Assembly (NCBI GenBank): GCA_026874595.1
Contig: CM049308.1
Coordinates: 46,691,327 to 46,755,326, forward strand
Direction of reading: 5' to 3'
Length of the DNA: 64,000 nucleotides
Source: Sipunculus nudus
Taxonomy: Eukaryota; Annelida; Sipuncula; Golfingiida; Sipunculidae
The position numbers and the translations under genes are program-made. Every line of letters starts with the position of its first letter. Position 1 is the first letter of the stretch. This document shows positions 24,304 to 36,673 of the stretch, piece by piece. The notes beneath the pieces were generated by a model. That model was not told the DNA's origin. It saw only the letters and a program-made list of their open reading frames with translations, and did not search any database.

Positions 24304-24495
24304 AATAAAATAAATGAAATTAATCCTCTTTCCTGTCTCCAAAGGTACTATCAAAATCATACATAAGCTAAACAACAACAACTCATAATACAGCTTATTT
24401 TTATTACCACATAAAACCAGCATGTGCCTCATTTCTAAATCATATTTTTTTATCATATATAACAGCTGAGCGCCGTGACCCATAGGTCCCTTGTT

Positions 24496-24696
24496 TTTCA
24501 CAATGCCTGCAGATACTGGCCTGATTTTTGGTGTGTTGCTTGATAATCACCCGTTACAGATGGAGTTTGCATTTTGCCCTTGTTGACCTACTTTTGACCT
24601 TACGACACCTCCTGTACTTAAAAAATGTTTCAAAATTTAACAAATATTTCTAATTTGCCCCATGCGGGGCCATTCGTGTCGTTTCGACACATCTAG
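24496..24696 (+). mobile_element. 3' fragment of an ATGCCCC-family element
   Basis: It starts inside the family (CACAATGCCTGCAGATACTGGCC) and ends CCATTCGTGTCGTTTCGACACATCTAGTT with the terminal hairpin, parallel to 4290-4491. It directly follows a CTCAG 3' end. Confidence 0.75.
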
Positions 24697-25522
24697 TTAT
24701 TTTTCTGAAATGAGGATATCGGAGGTCGGCGGGTTTGTAAACCAAAAAATTAAAAAAGTCTGACCTAAGCACTGTTGGTATAATTTTCATATCATGCACA
24801 CATAAGGATTTTAGCTTATTTGTTTTGAAATTTAAAAGAAATTGGCAAAAAACTGTAGCTTTTATTAAATTTTTTGTGAGACCTTGTCATTCCCAGGCTC
24901 TAACCAGGCCCCTCTTCAGTCATCTGTATATCACCTTGTTGACCTTTCAGACAATTATGCATGTTTCAGGTGGGGCATATACTTGACAGCTAGGTAGCTT
25001 ATGGCTGGCCATAGTTGATCCAGTTGTCCAACTCTACTCATCTAGTGGTTGTTTTGACCAACAACATAGCTATTAACAATAAATAAATAATTTTTTTACT
25101 GGCTTTTTCATAACAAATTTAAGAACAATTAAAAGAAAAGGAATTTGATACTTGATGAGTACCAGGAAATTACCTTGCAATTACAGATATTGTAAGAATC
25201 TTGTATGGATGGATGCAGAGGTATTCCAAATAACATCATGCAGTCACCTTTGGTATTTTACATTTCTGTTTTAATCAATAAATATAATTAAATTATATTA
25301 TTCATTACTAAACATTAGGGATCATATGAAGGAAAATAATAATAGACAAAGATGCAGTTGATAACATTAATCTAAATTGTCAGGTCTTTCCAAGTGTTTT
25401 AGCTTGTTAATTTATATTTATTGCAAAATTTATAGACGTAGTCGCTTGTGGAATACCCGTATTCTAGTTATTAAATAACAGTTTACTCAGTATAATTAAT
25501 ATGACTAACAATGGACATTTTT
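24697..25522 (+). mobile_element. Interior fragment of a CTCAG-family element
   Basis: Landmarks include TAATTTTCATATCATGCACACATAAGG, CCAGGCCCCTCTTCAGTCATCTGTAT and GATGCAGTTGATAA, all in family order. Both ends are missing; its right edge is cut by the GAAC element at 25523. Confidence 0.7.
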
Positions 25523-26250
25523 AGCGAACCTTTGAGCTTATGTGATGTTGTGGCGGGGTCCGTCCTATGTCGTGCGTCATGTGTCGTCTGTAAGTTAACC
25601 ATAGCCATCTCAAAAACATCAGGAGCTAACATCACCAATTTTTTTGCAGATAATCAGTCAACTGAAAAAAATCTATTGGATTTTGTTTATTTTTTTTCTA
25701 ACTGCAGTTTCTGAGATTTTATAGGGAAAAAGCTAAAAAAAACTTTAAAAATCTTCTTCTCCAGAACTGTCCAGCAAATTGTCCAATATTTCACAGATAT
25801 GATCCCTGAAACAAACTCAGTTCAAATTGTTCCAGTTCCGTGATTGTTGACTGAGTTACTGGAGTTTGAACTTAGTCATCTGTCCAAAGAAGCACACTAA
25901 AATTAAAATCTCAGAAACGGCTGGAGCTATCATCACAAAATTTAAGCCAATGTTTGTCACATAAGTCATATCTGAAATCGAGGTATTGGTGGTGCCACCT
26001 TCATTGATCTGTTTTTTACAAGCAAAATTGTAATTTTAGGCTCTTCTAGCTTATACACGGTTTTATGGTGAAACTGTTATGCTGATTGGTTTAAACTTTA
26101 CAAGAATTATTTTATGGTAGGGTTCTGCCAGTTTTATAAGAATATGATTAAGAATATATGCAGGACATGAGAGGATCAGTATTAAATTTTAAAAATAAAC
26201 ATTCATACTCTCAAACTTTGCACAGATTTGCATTAGGCCTGTAGGCCTTG
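25523..26250 (+). mobile_element. Shortened GAAC-family element
   Basis: It starts AGCGAACCTTTGAGCTTATG, carries the first ~620 bp of the family including GGTGGTGCCACC, then jumps to ATATGCAGGACATGAGAGGATC and ends TTTGCATTAGGCCTGTAGGCCTTG. The central block and tail are deleted. A CTCAG element begins six bases later. Confidence 0.75.
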
Positions 26251-26255
26251 TTTTT

Positions 26256-29200
26256 AGCTCAGCTGACTATAAGTCATCTGAGCTATAGTCGTGGTCCATT
26301 GTCTGTTGTCCGTCCGTCTGTCCGTCCGTCCGTCCGTAGATGTGGCACGTTTTGAAACCATAAGACCTAGGAATCCAAAATTCGCCATAATATTAGATGT
26401 CCCCAAGATCTCCTACTAAGCCAAAAACTGGGTCTTTGCGACTTCGTTCCTTTGAGAAATTAAGGAAAAACCTCAATTTTTTATTAAAAACCTATTTTCA
26501 CACTTCAGGACTGCCTTATATCAAAACCACTCATCTGTTTTTCCTCATATTTACCATAAATATTCCTCTATATAGTTCCTATGTACATGCCAGAAATTAT
26601 GTCTGTATTATATAATTTAAAAAAGTTATGGGCCCAAAGATAATGCATTTTGTAAGAAATCAGGAAAGATATTTGAACACTTAACACAAAACATGTTAAA
26701 GCTATGGACTTTTTTTCCAGTAATATAACTTTAATTAATCAAAATTAAATTGTATACCCAAAATTAGATCCAAATCTTTTAAATTTTTAAAAATATTAGC
26801 AAAAATAAAAAATTGGTTCCTTAAATTTTGCCCAATTTTGACCATGGCATGTTTTTTTCCTGTAAGTACTGTTGATCTAATTTTCACAGCCAGTTTACAT
26901 ATGGATTTAATCTGATGAATTTTGAATTTGAAAGTATAAGCTGCAAAATTAGGCTAGTTATTGAATTTTTTTGGAGGCTCTTGTTGTATTCACTTACATT
27001 GTCAAGCAGTCCACTGTGGTCACTGTTGGTCATTCAGTGCAGCTCTGTATGCTCCCAAGGTTGTTGGCATAATGTTAGATGTCCCCAAGATCTCCTACCA
27101 AGCCAAAAACTGGGTCTTTGCGACTTTGTTCCTTTGAGAAATTAAGGAAAACCCTCAATTTTTTATTAAAAGCCTATTTTCACATTTCAGGACAGCCTAA
27201 CTACGAAACCACACACCTGTTTTTAGCTCAGCTGACTATAAGTCATCTGAGCTATAGTCGTGGTCCTTTGTCCGTCGTCCGGCCGGCCGTCCGTTAACAG
27301 GGCACGTTTTAAAACTGTTGGACCTACGAATCCAAAATTCTGCATACCATTAGATGTCCCCAAAATCTCCTACCTTACCAAAAATTGGGTCATTAGAACT
27401 TCCTTCCTACGAGATATTAAGGAAAAACCTCCGTTTTCCATAAAAAAGCCATTGTTACACTTCAAGGCTGCCTAATATCAAAACTACTGATCTGTTTTTG
27501 ATCAGATTTAGTATTCATATTCTTCCATACATTTTCTGTGCACATACCAAAAATTAGGTCAGTATTGGGTATTATTTTGAAGTTATAGGCCCAAATATAA
27601 TGCAATTTTTTAAAAATCAGGAAATATATTTGCTCACTTAACATGAGAATTGCTGAAGCTGAAGACTTTTTTTCAGGAATATAACTTTATTTAATCAAGA
27701 TTCAATTGTTTACCCAAAATTAGATCTGAATTTTGCAAATTTGTCAAGTTATTACCATAAATAAAAAAGCAATACCTTAAATTTTGTCCAACTTTGGCAG
27801 TGGCACGTTTTTTCCCTGTAAGTACTGTTGATTTTATTTTCACAGCATATATACATAAGGATTTAATCTTTTAAAATCTGAAATTTCAAAGAAATTGTTT
27901 GAAAAGAGTAGCTTTTATTCAAGTTTTCATACACCATGTCAAGTGTTGTTTACATCTGGCCCACCTAGTAGTACAGCCTTCACTTGCATTATGTAACCCA
28001 CCCCAGGCAGCTTGCCTTGGCCCAGCTTGGCCACTACTAGCAGGCTTCCCCTCTGCCCTGCACTCACCCCCCCCCCCCCCAGCTGGTGCATAAACTAGAT
28101 GAATGTTATAATTTTCTGTATTTTATTTATTCTTGGACATGCTACATTTTAGATTTTGTATTGTACCACCAGGGTTACAATGATTAAAGTGCACATTTAA
28201 TTGTGTCCACAAAGTGATGTATTGCTATGAAAGTGTGGATGTTCATCAGATAAGTAATGCTTTACTTCAGAAGAGTAAAACTTCACCAGGTGTGAAATTG
28301 ACTATTAATTCCAGTAATTAATTATAGCTGAGATTGTAATTAGCATAATGATATTGTTTGTCCCTCATTCAACCAACAGTGTGTATACTTTATTTGAAAA
28401 GATGTTTTTATTTTATCAAATGTACTGAATCTTTTAGTTTATTTCGGTGAATAAAATTAAGCATGTACTGAAAACTCCAATGTGCAAAATGTTTTAATAG
28501 GGATTGAAGGAATAATTTTGTAGATGCCATGTTGTTATATATAAACTTAAATGCATTATTCCCTTGAAAGTGAAATGAAGGTATTAGTCCATTCTGTCCA
28601 CTTGCCTGTCCATCTGCAAATTTTTCATATGCATCACAGTATCTCAAAACTTTTACTGTTTTTCTTCATGACAGTCTTGTCAGAGTATTAGTTTGCAATC
28701 ATATATTGAGAACTTTACTATAACCAAGTAGGAGGGCCCTTTCCTCTTCGCTTCTCATATGCTTATATAATTAAAAAACATTACAATAGAATATTTTTCA
28801 TATTTTGCATTTGCAAAAAATTTCAAACTTGTGACCCATGGGTCCTTTGTTTATATTCTGGATTCTCAACATCATTGTTTTGGCTAAAACTGAATAAATA
28901 CCAGACATGGTGCGAATACTTGGCAAATGTATATGAATATGAATATGAATATGTACTCCATTATAAAATTTCTTGTATAAGAATGGGAATCCAGGTAAAA
29001 ATGAAAGTATTTGAATACCAGTGCAAATACTTTCAAAATGTATTCATGAATGCATTCATGAATATATTCTATAATATTATTTTAATAATCATTTCAGTTA
29101 TATTTTATTAAAAAAATCATTTGATTCTCTTATTATTTTTAATAAAAATTATATTTGGCACAATATTTGTTAATAAATTTTAATAAATAGTTAAACTCTT

Positions 29201-31015
29201 TATCTTATATGTGCTGCTTATCAGTTATATGGCCAAGTCAAAATCTGTATGACAGTGGCACTCCATTTGTTAATAAAATAAATGAAATCAATCTCTTCCC
29301 TGTCTCCAAAGAAACTATCAAAATCATACATAAGCTTAACACTAACAACTCATAATACAGCTTATATTTATTTCCACACAAAACCAGCATGTGCCTCATT
29401 TTAAAATCATATTTTTTTATCTTATATAACAGCTGAGCGCCGTGACCCATAGGCCCCTTGTTCCTCATATTTACCATAAATATTCCTCTATATTGTTCCT
29501 ATGTACATGCCAGAAATTAGGTCTGTATTATATGATTTAAAAAAAGTTATGGGCTCAAACATAATGCATTTTGTAAAAAATCTTTATGTATTTGTATTTT
29601 CTAGCATCATGATCCTACTTTTGTTTACCTGGAAATCCAAAAATTGGCATAATGTTAGATGTAATTGTAAATATTCATATTCTTCCATACATTTCCAATG
29701 TACATACCAAAATTTTGGTCAGTATTGCATAATTTGTTGAAGTTATAGGCCCAAACATGATGCACTTTGTAAAAAATCAGGATATATATTTACTCACTTA
29801 ACATAAGAATGGCTGAGACTTTTTATCAGGAATATAACATCATTTAATCAAGATTCAATTGTATACGGAAAATTAGATCTGAAATTTGCAATTTTTTTAA
29901 AGTTATTAGCATAAATATAAAATCAGTACCTTAAATTTTGCCCAACTTTAGCCACGGCACAATTTTTTCCTGTAAGTACTGTGGATGTTATTTTCACAGC
30001 ATGTACACATAAGGATTAAATCTGTTTAAATCTTAAATATGAAAAATAAAAGCTGCAAAATTAGGCTAGTTATTGAATTCGTTTGGAGGCTCTTGTTGTA
30101 TTCCCTTACATTGTCAAGCAGTCCACTGAGGTCACTCTAGGTCATTCAATGCAACTCTCCATGCCCCCCAGGCTGTTATGTAATCCCATCACTCTGGCAA
30201 GCCCTCTCTCTTGTTGAGCTTGATCAGGCTGCCAGCATAAATACCACAGGGAGCCTTTCTCTCTCCCCCCCCCCCCCCCCCCACCCCATTCTGTTGACAG
30301 ACCTGTACTCTAAACAAGATGAATCTTATAATTTCAGCGATGAACAGTAACAACAGAAACCCCTCACTGAACCCACCGCTTTGATACACAGGACTAATAT
30401 AGAAGACAAAGCTGATAATTTTTAATGTTAAAAAATTCTTTTTGTTGAGACTTGGACAATTTTGATTTTTTTTTAAAGAAAAAAATGTTCAGGAATTTAA
30501 TCCAAATATTCATATATGGTAAAATATTAGGACCTAATGAAAGTGCTAACTGACAAGATTTAAGAAGATATAAATACTTTGTAGCATTTCGTTTATATCT
30601 CTTAAAGTTGGTGGGGCCTAGTTATCTAGTTTTTAAAATTAGAAATATTGGTCAAACTTTGTGGGATTAATTTTTAACTCATATGGCCATATATTTAACT
30701 TTTGAAAAATTAATTACCTTCACACATTATTTGTTTATGAAATGGAACTTTTATATGACACTTACCATAAGCCCATTTTTTCCCTTGGTGCATCACTAAA
30801 TGGTTTCAGGCCAAAGGTTTCATTTATTACACAGTCCATATGCTTTAGCTCATGTCCATTATTCTATAATTTACAGATTTTCATTTAAGCTGGGCCATTT
30901 TCTCTTAGCTTTTCAAATGGTAATATACATGCAAAAACCATAAGAAACAAAAATATTTTGCAGTTACTAATATTTTCCAAAATTCAGCTGAACGACGTGA
31001 CCCATAGGTCCCTTG
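26256..31015 (+). mobile_element. CTCAG-family element(s) hosting another CTCAG element
   Basis: The outer element starts AGCTCAGCTGACTATAAGTC at 26256 with CCGT repeats. A second partial copy of the 5' body begins near 27066. At 27224 it is interrupted by the element 27225-29462 and resumes with CCTCATATTTACCATAAATATTCC; the uninterrupted order CTGTTTTTCCTCATATTTACC is seen at 26537. It includes C runs (for example 30265-30282) and ends AATTCAGCTGAACGACGTGACCCATAGGTCCCTTGTT. Confidence 0.75.
27225..29462 (+). mobile_element. CTCAG-family element inserted into a CTCAG element
   Basis: It runs AGCTCAGCTGACTATAAGTCATCTGAGCTA ... CAGCTGAGCGCCGTGACCCATAGGCCCCTTGTT, 2.24 kb. Left flank CCTGTTTTT and right flank CCTCATATTTACC are joined in uninterrupted copies (26537, 33795). 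It holds a run of 14 C at 28067-28080. Confidence 0.85.
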
Positions 31016-31302
31016 TTTTTTCAAATAATTCTACTGAAATGTAGATAAAGTTAAATAAAGCCAAGTAAAAACCTATGTGACAAAAGCACACCATTTCCAA
31101 TTGTAAATAATAAAAATACATAAATTCTCTTCCCTATCTCCAAGGATATTATCAAAATCTTACATAACTAGAGTTAAACACCATCAGCTCATAATACAGC
31201 TTTTATTACCACACAAAACCAGCATTTGCCTACCTCCTCTTCCAAATTATATTTTGTGATCATATATAACAGCTGAGCGCCATGACCCATAGGTCCGTTG
31301 TT
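31016..31302 (+). mobile_element. 3' end fragment of a CTCAG-family element
   Basis: It contains ACCAGCATTTGCCTACCTCC and ends CAGCTGAGCGCCATGACCCATAGGTCCGTTGTT, parallel to 16200-16510. Confidence 0.75.
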
Positions 31303-31873
31303 TTACTTCTTTTCTAGTAAGAAAAAAATCTTCTTTTTTTAGACCTATCTGACACTCTGCAGAATATATGTTTTAAAAAGTATGTTTACTATTTCTTAAC
31401 TTTTTTTAAAATTAGGCCTTTAGTTATCTTTTCCACATTACTTTTTTTTCCTTCGAAAAGTAACTAATAGAAATTTTGTTAGCAAAAAAAAGCAGGTGAA
31501 CACGAGAGGATTGATCAGACCATAAAAGCATGAAACAGACTTTTGAAAAAGATTTTTATTTTTGTAATGCTATCAAATTTTGTTAAAAATATGCCATAAA
31601 ACAGCTTATTTAGGGCCATTAAAATCCTCGAAATGCAGGGGCTTCGGTGGGGCTTCTCCCACTGTTCCACTCCCGAGTCTTTGCCCTTGAACCCATCCAG
31701 GGGCCCTGTGGTGGGCCCCTGGACCCCACCTGTCTAGGGAGCAAGCTTCCGCATTGAGTAAGATTTCCCGCTTTTAAATGTTGGCAGGTCTGTGTATCTG
31801 ACTATTCTGTGAAAATAATATGTCTGTGATGAGATCTGTATATCTGAAATATGTGTTGTTTGTGACATTGCAG
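31303..31873. other. Low-copy intron upstream of the proline-rich exon
   Basis: AT-rich until about 31630, then a GC-rich stretch (31625-31740) with GGGGCCC-containing palindromic patches. No repeat-family match or gene signal beyond the acceptor at 31873. Confidence 0.5.
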
Positions 31874-32179
31874 CCATTAAGTATATTACTACCTGATGGT
31901 ACAGTTCACAGTCCCACAGAGTACCTGGACTCAGGGCAGGGTGACAGGGTACGTGGTCTTGTGGACTACATGGCAACACTAACACCAGGATCAGAACCAG
32001 CTAAAGATAAACCCCCCGACTCCCCACCCCCTGCCCTCCCACCAAAACAGAGGCACCGCAATGGTATTGCACCAATGCCAGCAGAAGGCTTAGACATGGA
32101 ACAACTTGAACCTCTACCTCCCACACCCCAGGTCCCTCCAAGGTCACATCGCAAGGAAAAGAAGATGGAAACTGTGGTG
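31874..32179 (+). CDS. MAP4K3: MAP4K3/5-like gene, main proline-rich linker exon
   Basis: This 306-nt exon encodes 102 residues in phase 0 at both ends. The acceptor is TTTGTGACATTGCAG and the donor is GTG|GTAAGC. It starts PLSILLPDGTVHSP and ends HRKEKKMETVV. It carries two class II SH3-type motifs: PALPPKQR within SPPPALPPKQR (around residues 48-58) and PQVPPR within LPPTPQVPPR. The RKEKK segment, followed by NGLPPTPKVH from the next exon, matches the order in human MAP4K3 (RKEKK..NGLPPTPKVH, from memory). The middle of the exon is not conserved with vertebrates, as expected for a disordered linker. An upstream in-frame ATG at 31820 lies in intron sequence and is not a start. The exon is more GC-rich than the surrounding introns. 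Confidence 0.9.
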
Positions 32180-32935
32180 GTAAGCATAAATAAAGCACTA
32201 CATATATCAATATGTATATAGATATGTGTCATTTATCACAGAAGAAACACTAAAAATATTAAGGACCATGAAAACTACTTACGATTGTGTGGTCACAAGT
32301 GTGGGTGATCAAAAGTCCAGTTCCCATTGCATGTCCACTGATCTTGATTAAATGTATTTCAAAGACAATCTTATTTATATGCACCCCCACCCGTTTAGCA
32401 TGGCAGTAGATATTGGTCAGAGGATGGAACTTTTTGCTTTTGCTGGTATACTATGTGGATTCACCAATGCCAGATATTTGTAGTTGGGCCTTAATCCTGA
32501 AGCAGTTTGACATATTTGCATAAACCAACGTTTCCTAAGAAATGTCAATAACATTGTAAAATGTCACTCTAGCTAGTATTAATTAAAGTTCTCAGTTGAT
32601 GAATGTTTCGTACATTAGTGCCTTTGAGGACTTGTTCTCAGGAGCTTTTGGCAACATTACATTAAGACATGTTGTCCTGGGTCATGTGACCTAAACAGTT
32701 TATTCATGTGATAAGAGGCTGTTGTAAATGATTGGGATTTCATATCCAGAGGCAGGATCTAGTTTTCGGCCATGCCTTCTGTTGATTCCTGATTATTTCT
32801 CATCCAGTTCTCATCTGATATTAGGCTTATAGTCACAGCAAGGGGGGGGGGGGGGGTGCCTTTGCAGCTCAGTGTGGGACCCTTGGCTTTTTTGTGTCAT
32901 ATTTGAAATCTAAGTTCTCTCATTTTACATTGCAG
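32180..32935 (+). other. Short low-copy intron with a run of 15 G
   Basis: This 756-nt intron separates the two adjoining linker exons. It holds a run of 15 G at 32842-32856 and none of the dispersed families. It marks what this gene's introns look like without insertions. Confidence 0.7.
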
Positions 32936-32986
32936 CAACCATTTACCTGTAATATAAATGGCTTACCACCAACACCAAAGGTGCAT
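32936..32986 (+). CDS. MAP4K3: MAP4K3/5-like gene, small exon before the CNH domain
   Basis: A 51-nt exon, phase 0 on both sides, follows a pyrimidine-rich tract ending CATTTTACATTGCAG and precedes the strong donor GTGAGTAT. The 17 codons end in NGLPPTPKVH. In human MAP4K3 the same ten residues immediately precede MGACFSKVFNGCPL, the start of the CNH domain, which is exactly what the next exon here encodes. Reading on to an earlier GT (after CCAAAG) would drop VH and leave a weaker donor. The intron separating it from the preceding exon is only 756 nt and is the one short intron in the window; it contains a run of 15 G. Confidence 0.92.
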
Positions 32987-33022
32987 GTGAGTATATTTTC
33001 TATAACCCACTGACCTGTTTTG

Positions 33023-36000
33023 AGCTCAGCTATAAGTCAGCTGAACTGTAGCGATAATCCTTTGTTTGTGATCGTACGACCAGCCATCTACCCGTCCATC
33101 TGTAAAACTGGCACGATTTGAAACTGTTGAACCACGGATACAAAATTTGGCATACTGTTAAATGTCCCCAAGGTCTCCTACCAACCTGAAAACTGTCACT
33201 GTGACTTCATTCCTCTGAAAATAAAGGAAAACTGCCCACTTTGAAAACCACTGGTACGGTTTTTAGCTCAGCTGACTATAAGTCATCTGAGCTATAGTCG
33301 TGGTCCATTGTCCGTCGTCTGTCCGTCCGTCCGTAGATGTGGCACTTTTTGAAACCATAAGACCTAGGAATCCTAAATTCAGTATAATGTTAGATGTCCC
33401 CAAGATTTCCTACCAAGCGGAAAACTGGGTCTTTAAGAGTTTGTTCCTTTGAGAAATTAAGGAAAAACCTCAATTTTTTATTAGCTCAGCTGACTATAAG
33501 TCATCTGAGCTATAGTCGTGGTCCATTGTCCGTCGTCCGTCCGTCTGTCCGTCCGTCCGTCCGTCCGTCCGTCCGTCCGTCCGTCCGTCCGTCCGTAGAT
33601 GTGGCACGTTTTGAAACCGTAAGACCTAGGAATCCAAAATTCAGCATAATGTTAGATGTCCCCAAGATCTCCTACCAAGCCGAAAACTGGGTCTTTGCGA
33701 CTTCATTCCTTTGAGAAATTAAGGAAAAACCTCAATTTTTTATTAAAAACCTATTTTCACACTTTAGGACTGCCTAATATCAAAACCACTCATCTGTTTT
33801 TCCTCATATTTCCTATAAATAATCCTCTATATAATTCCTATGTACATGCCAGAAATTAGGTCTGTATTATTTAATTTAAAAAAGTTATGGGCCCAAACAT
33901 AATGCATTTTGTAAATAATCAGGAAAGAAATTTTATCACTTAACACAAAACTTGTTAAAGCTAAGCACTTTTTTTCCAGTAATTTTACTTTGATTAATCA
34001 AAATTAAATTGTATACCTAAAATTAGATCAAAATCTTTTAAATTTTTAAAAATATTAGCAAAAATAAAAAATTGGTACCTTAAATTTTTCCCAACTTTGA
34101 CCATGGCACGTTTTTTTGCTGTAACTGCTGTGGATTTAATTTTCACAGCATGTTTTTGATAGCATTTCAACTGTTAACACCAAAAATTTGAAACCAGTTG
34201 ATCAAAAACTGTAGATTTTATTCAAGTTTTCAAGCACCATGTCACATATTGCTAGTGTTATGCAGTTTGCTAGAGCTCAGCTCCCGAGCTTCAGCTCTAA
34301 GTTCCTTAAATTTGGCATACAGTTAGATTTCTCCAAAATCCCCTACCATGCCAAGAATTTGGTCACTAGGACTTAATTCCTTCGAGATATCAATGAAAAA
34401 CTTCATTTTTCCATTAAAAACCCAATGTTACACTTTAAGACTGCCTAATATCAAAACCACTGATCTGACTTTGATCATATATAATATACATATTTTTCTA
34501 TACATTCACTATGCACATGCCAGAAATGATGTCAGTATTGTGTATTTTTTTTAAGTTATGGGCCCAAACATAATGCACTTTGTAAAAAATCAAGAAATAT
34601 ATTTACTCCCTTAACAAGGGCATTGCTGAAGCTAGAGATCTTTTTTGTCAGGGATGTAACATTATTTAATCAAGATTCAATTGAATACCCAAAATTAGTT
34701 CTGAATTTTTCAAATTTTATAAGTTATTAGTATAAATGTAAAATTAGTACCTTAAATTTTGCCCAACTGTGACCATGGCACGTTTGTTTCCCGTGAGCAC
34801 TGTTGATATAATTTTCATATCATGCACACATAAGGATTTCAGCTTTTTAGTTTAGAAAGCTGAAAGAAATTTGCCAAATATTGTAGCTTTTATTAATGTT
34901 TTTTATGAGACCCTGTCAGACTTTGGCTCTCTCCAGCCCCTCTTGAGTCACCTGTATGTTGACCTTGTTGACCTTTCATCAAATTATGCACGCTTGAGGG
35001 GAGAATCCAGGCAGCTTATGGCCAGCCACAGTTGATCCAGGTGTTCAACCCAACTCATCTAGTAGTTTTAACCAACAACATAACAATAAACAATAAATTA
35101 ATAAATTTTTATTGGTTTTTAATAACAAATTAAAGAAAAATAGAAAAGGAATTTGTTAGTTTATAATAACAGGAAATTAACTTGCAGTTACTGATGATAT
35201 AAGAATCTTGTATCGATGGGTAGAATGTCACATATTCCAAATAACACCATGCAGTCACCTATGGCATTTTTCAGTTCATTTTTAATGATAAAGAAGTAAA
35301 TCATATTATTCATTACTAATCATTAAGGATTATATGAAGGAAATTAATGATAGACAAAGATGCAGTTGATAATATTAATCTAGATTCCTACTGTGTCTAG
35401 TGTGTACATTGATGTGAAATTAGTCCAAAATGAATTTTTTACAGTTATTTTTTAATATAAATAAAAGCCATAAAACCAGGTACTTATGATCATTATTTAA
35501 ATGTGTGAATTTAATATATTCTGGATTCTCAACATCATTGTTTGGTGAAAACTGAATAAATACCAGACATAGTGTGAATACTTTGTAATTGTATTTAAAT
35601 ACGAATATGATTATGTACTCCATTATAAAATTTCTTGCATAAAGAATGGGAATTCAGGTAAAAATGAAAGTATATGAATACTCGTGCAAATACTTTCAAA
35701 ATGTATACATGAATGCATTCATGAATATATTCTTTAATATTATTTTAATAATCATATCAGTTATATTTCATTTTAAAAAAATCATATGATTCTCTTATTA
35801 TTTTTAATAAAAATTATATTTGGGACAATATTTTTTAAATTTTTTTAATAAATAGTTAAACTCTTATACTATATGTTCTGCTTATAAGTTATATGGCCAA
35901 GTCAAAATCTGTGAAAAATTTTGAAACAAGAGTCTATTTTCCCAAGTATATGACTATGTTTAATTAAGATTCAATTGTTTACCCAAAATTAGATCTTAAT

Positions 36001-36673
36001 TTTGTAAATTTTTTAAGTTATTAGCATAAAAATAAAATCAGTACCTTAAATTTTACCCAAATTTGACCATGGCACGTTTTTTTCCTGTAAGTACCATCGA
36101 TTTAATTTTCACAGCATGTAAACATAAGTATTTAATTTGTTTAAATCTGAAATTTAAAGATAAAAGCTTGAAAATTAGGCTAGTTATTGATTTTTTTCTT
36201 GAGGCTCCATTGTAGTCATTTGCTTTGATTACAATTTACAGATGCAGGGTCCCACTCCAGGTCACTGGAAGTCAGCTATGCCAGGGTTTCTGATTTGTTA
36301 CAGTCACTGGAGGAGATCCCCTGCTGTGACAGGTGTACAGTTATTCTCATATCACCCCCCCCCCCCCCCCCCCCCCCCCCGAAACCAAACCTACCAAGTC
36401 TTTTGCAGTAATTGTTATTGTTTTCACTGTATCTCCTTAATTGAAATGCTCCAATATATACAATAACCTTCCTTGAAAAAGTAATTCAAGGTTTAATCCA
36501 GAAGATGCCATGTTGTGTTAAATTAGCATTTTTAGGAAATCAGTTTTCTTTTAAATGATTTTAATAAATATAATTAAACCCATCAGTATGCTTAAATTTA
36601 TAAAATATGAAGCACATTATGGATAAATAAAGACACATTTAAAATTGTGAAATCTAAATCAAGTATTATTTTT
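33023..36673 (+). mobile_element. Three overlapping CTCAG-family copies, each cut by the next
   Basis: An old diverged copy starts AGCTCAGCTATAAGTCAGCTGAAC at 33023. A second starts at 33265 and is cut after CCTCAATTTTTTATT by a third at 33483, which carries a 50-bp (GTCC)n run (33547-33596). The third copy runs through the usual landmarks to CCAAGTCAAAATCTGTG near 35913 and then jumps to an internal 5' segment. A run of 26 C lies at 36355-36380. No 3' terminus is found before 36674. Confidence 0.7.
33547..33596 (+). repeat. (GTCC)n microsatellite
   Basis: About 12 perfect units, lying at the fixed position just after the 5' hairpin of a CTCAG element. Other copies have two to five units there, so this is a local expansion. 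Confidence 0.95.

Larger units (their letters stand above)
17794..24495 (+). mobile_element. CTCAG-family element, interrupted by two other elements
   Basis: It starts AGCTCAGCTGATTATAAGTCATCTGAGCTA with CCGT repeats and ends AACAGCTGAGCGCCGTGACCCATAGGTCCCTTGTT. Internal landmarks (TTAGATGTCCCCAA, GCCCAAACATAATGCA, CTGGATTCTCAACATCATTG, CCAAGTCAAAATCTGTG) follow the same order as in 47514-50086. A GTATCCGC element on the - strand sits at 19143-19933, with about 430 bp of the host element missing. A GAAC element sits at 20570-24303. Confidence 0.8.

Noticed and set aside
31820-32221. A 133-codon open frame beginning with ATG at 31820
   Set aside because: Only the part 31874-32179 is coding. 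The first 18 codons lie before a clear splice acceptor and the last ones after a GTAAGC donor.
31966-32232. Minus-strand open frames opposite the proline-rich exon
   Set aside because: They are shadows of the GC-rich, proline-coding + strand exon and have no family resemblance.
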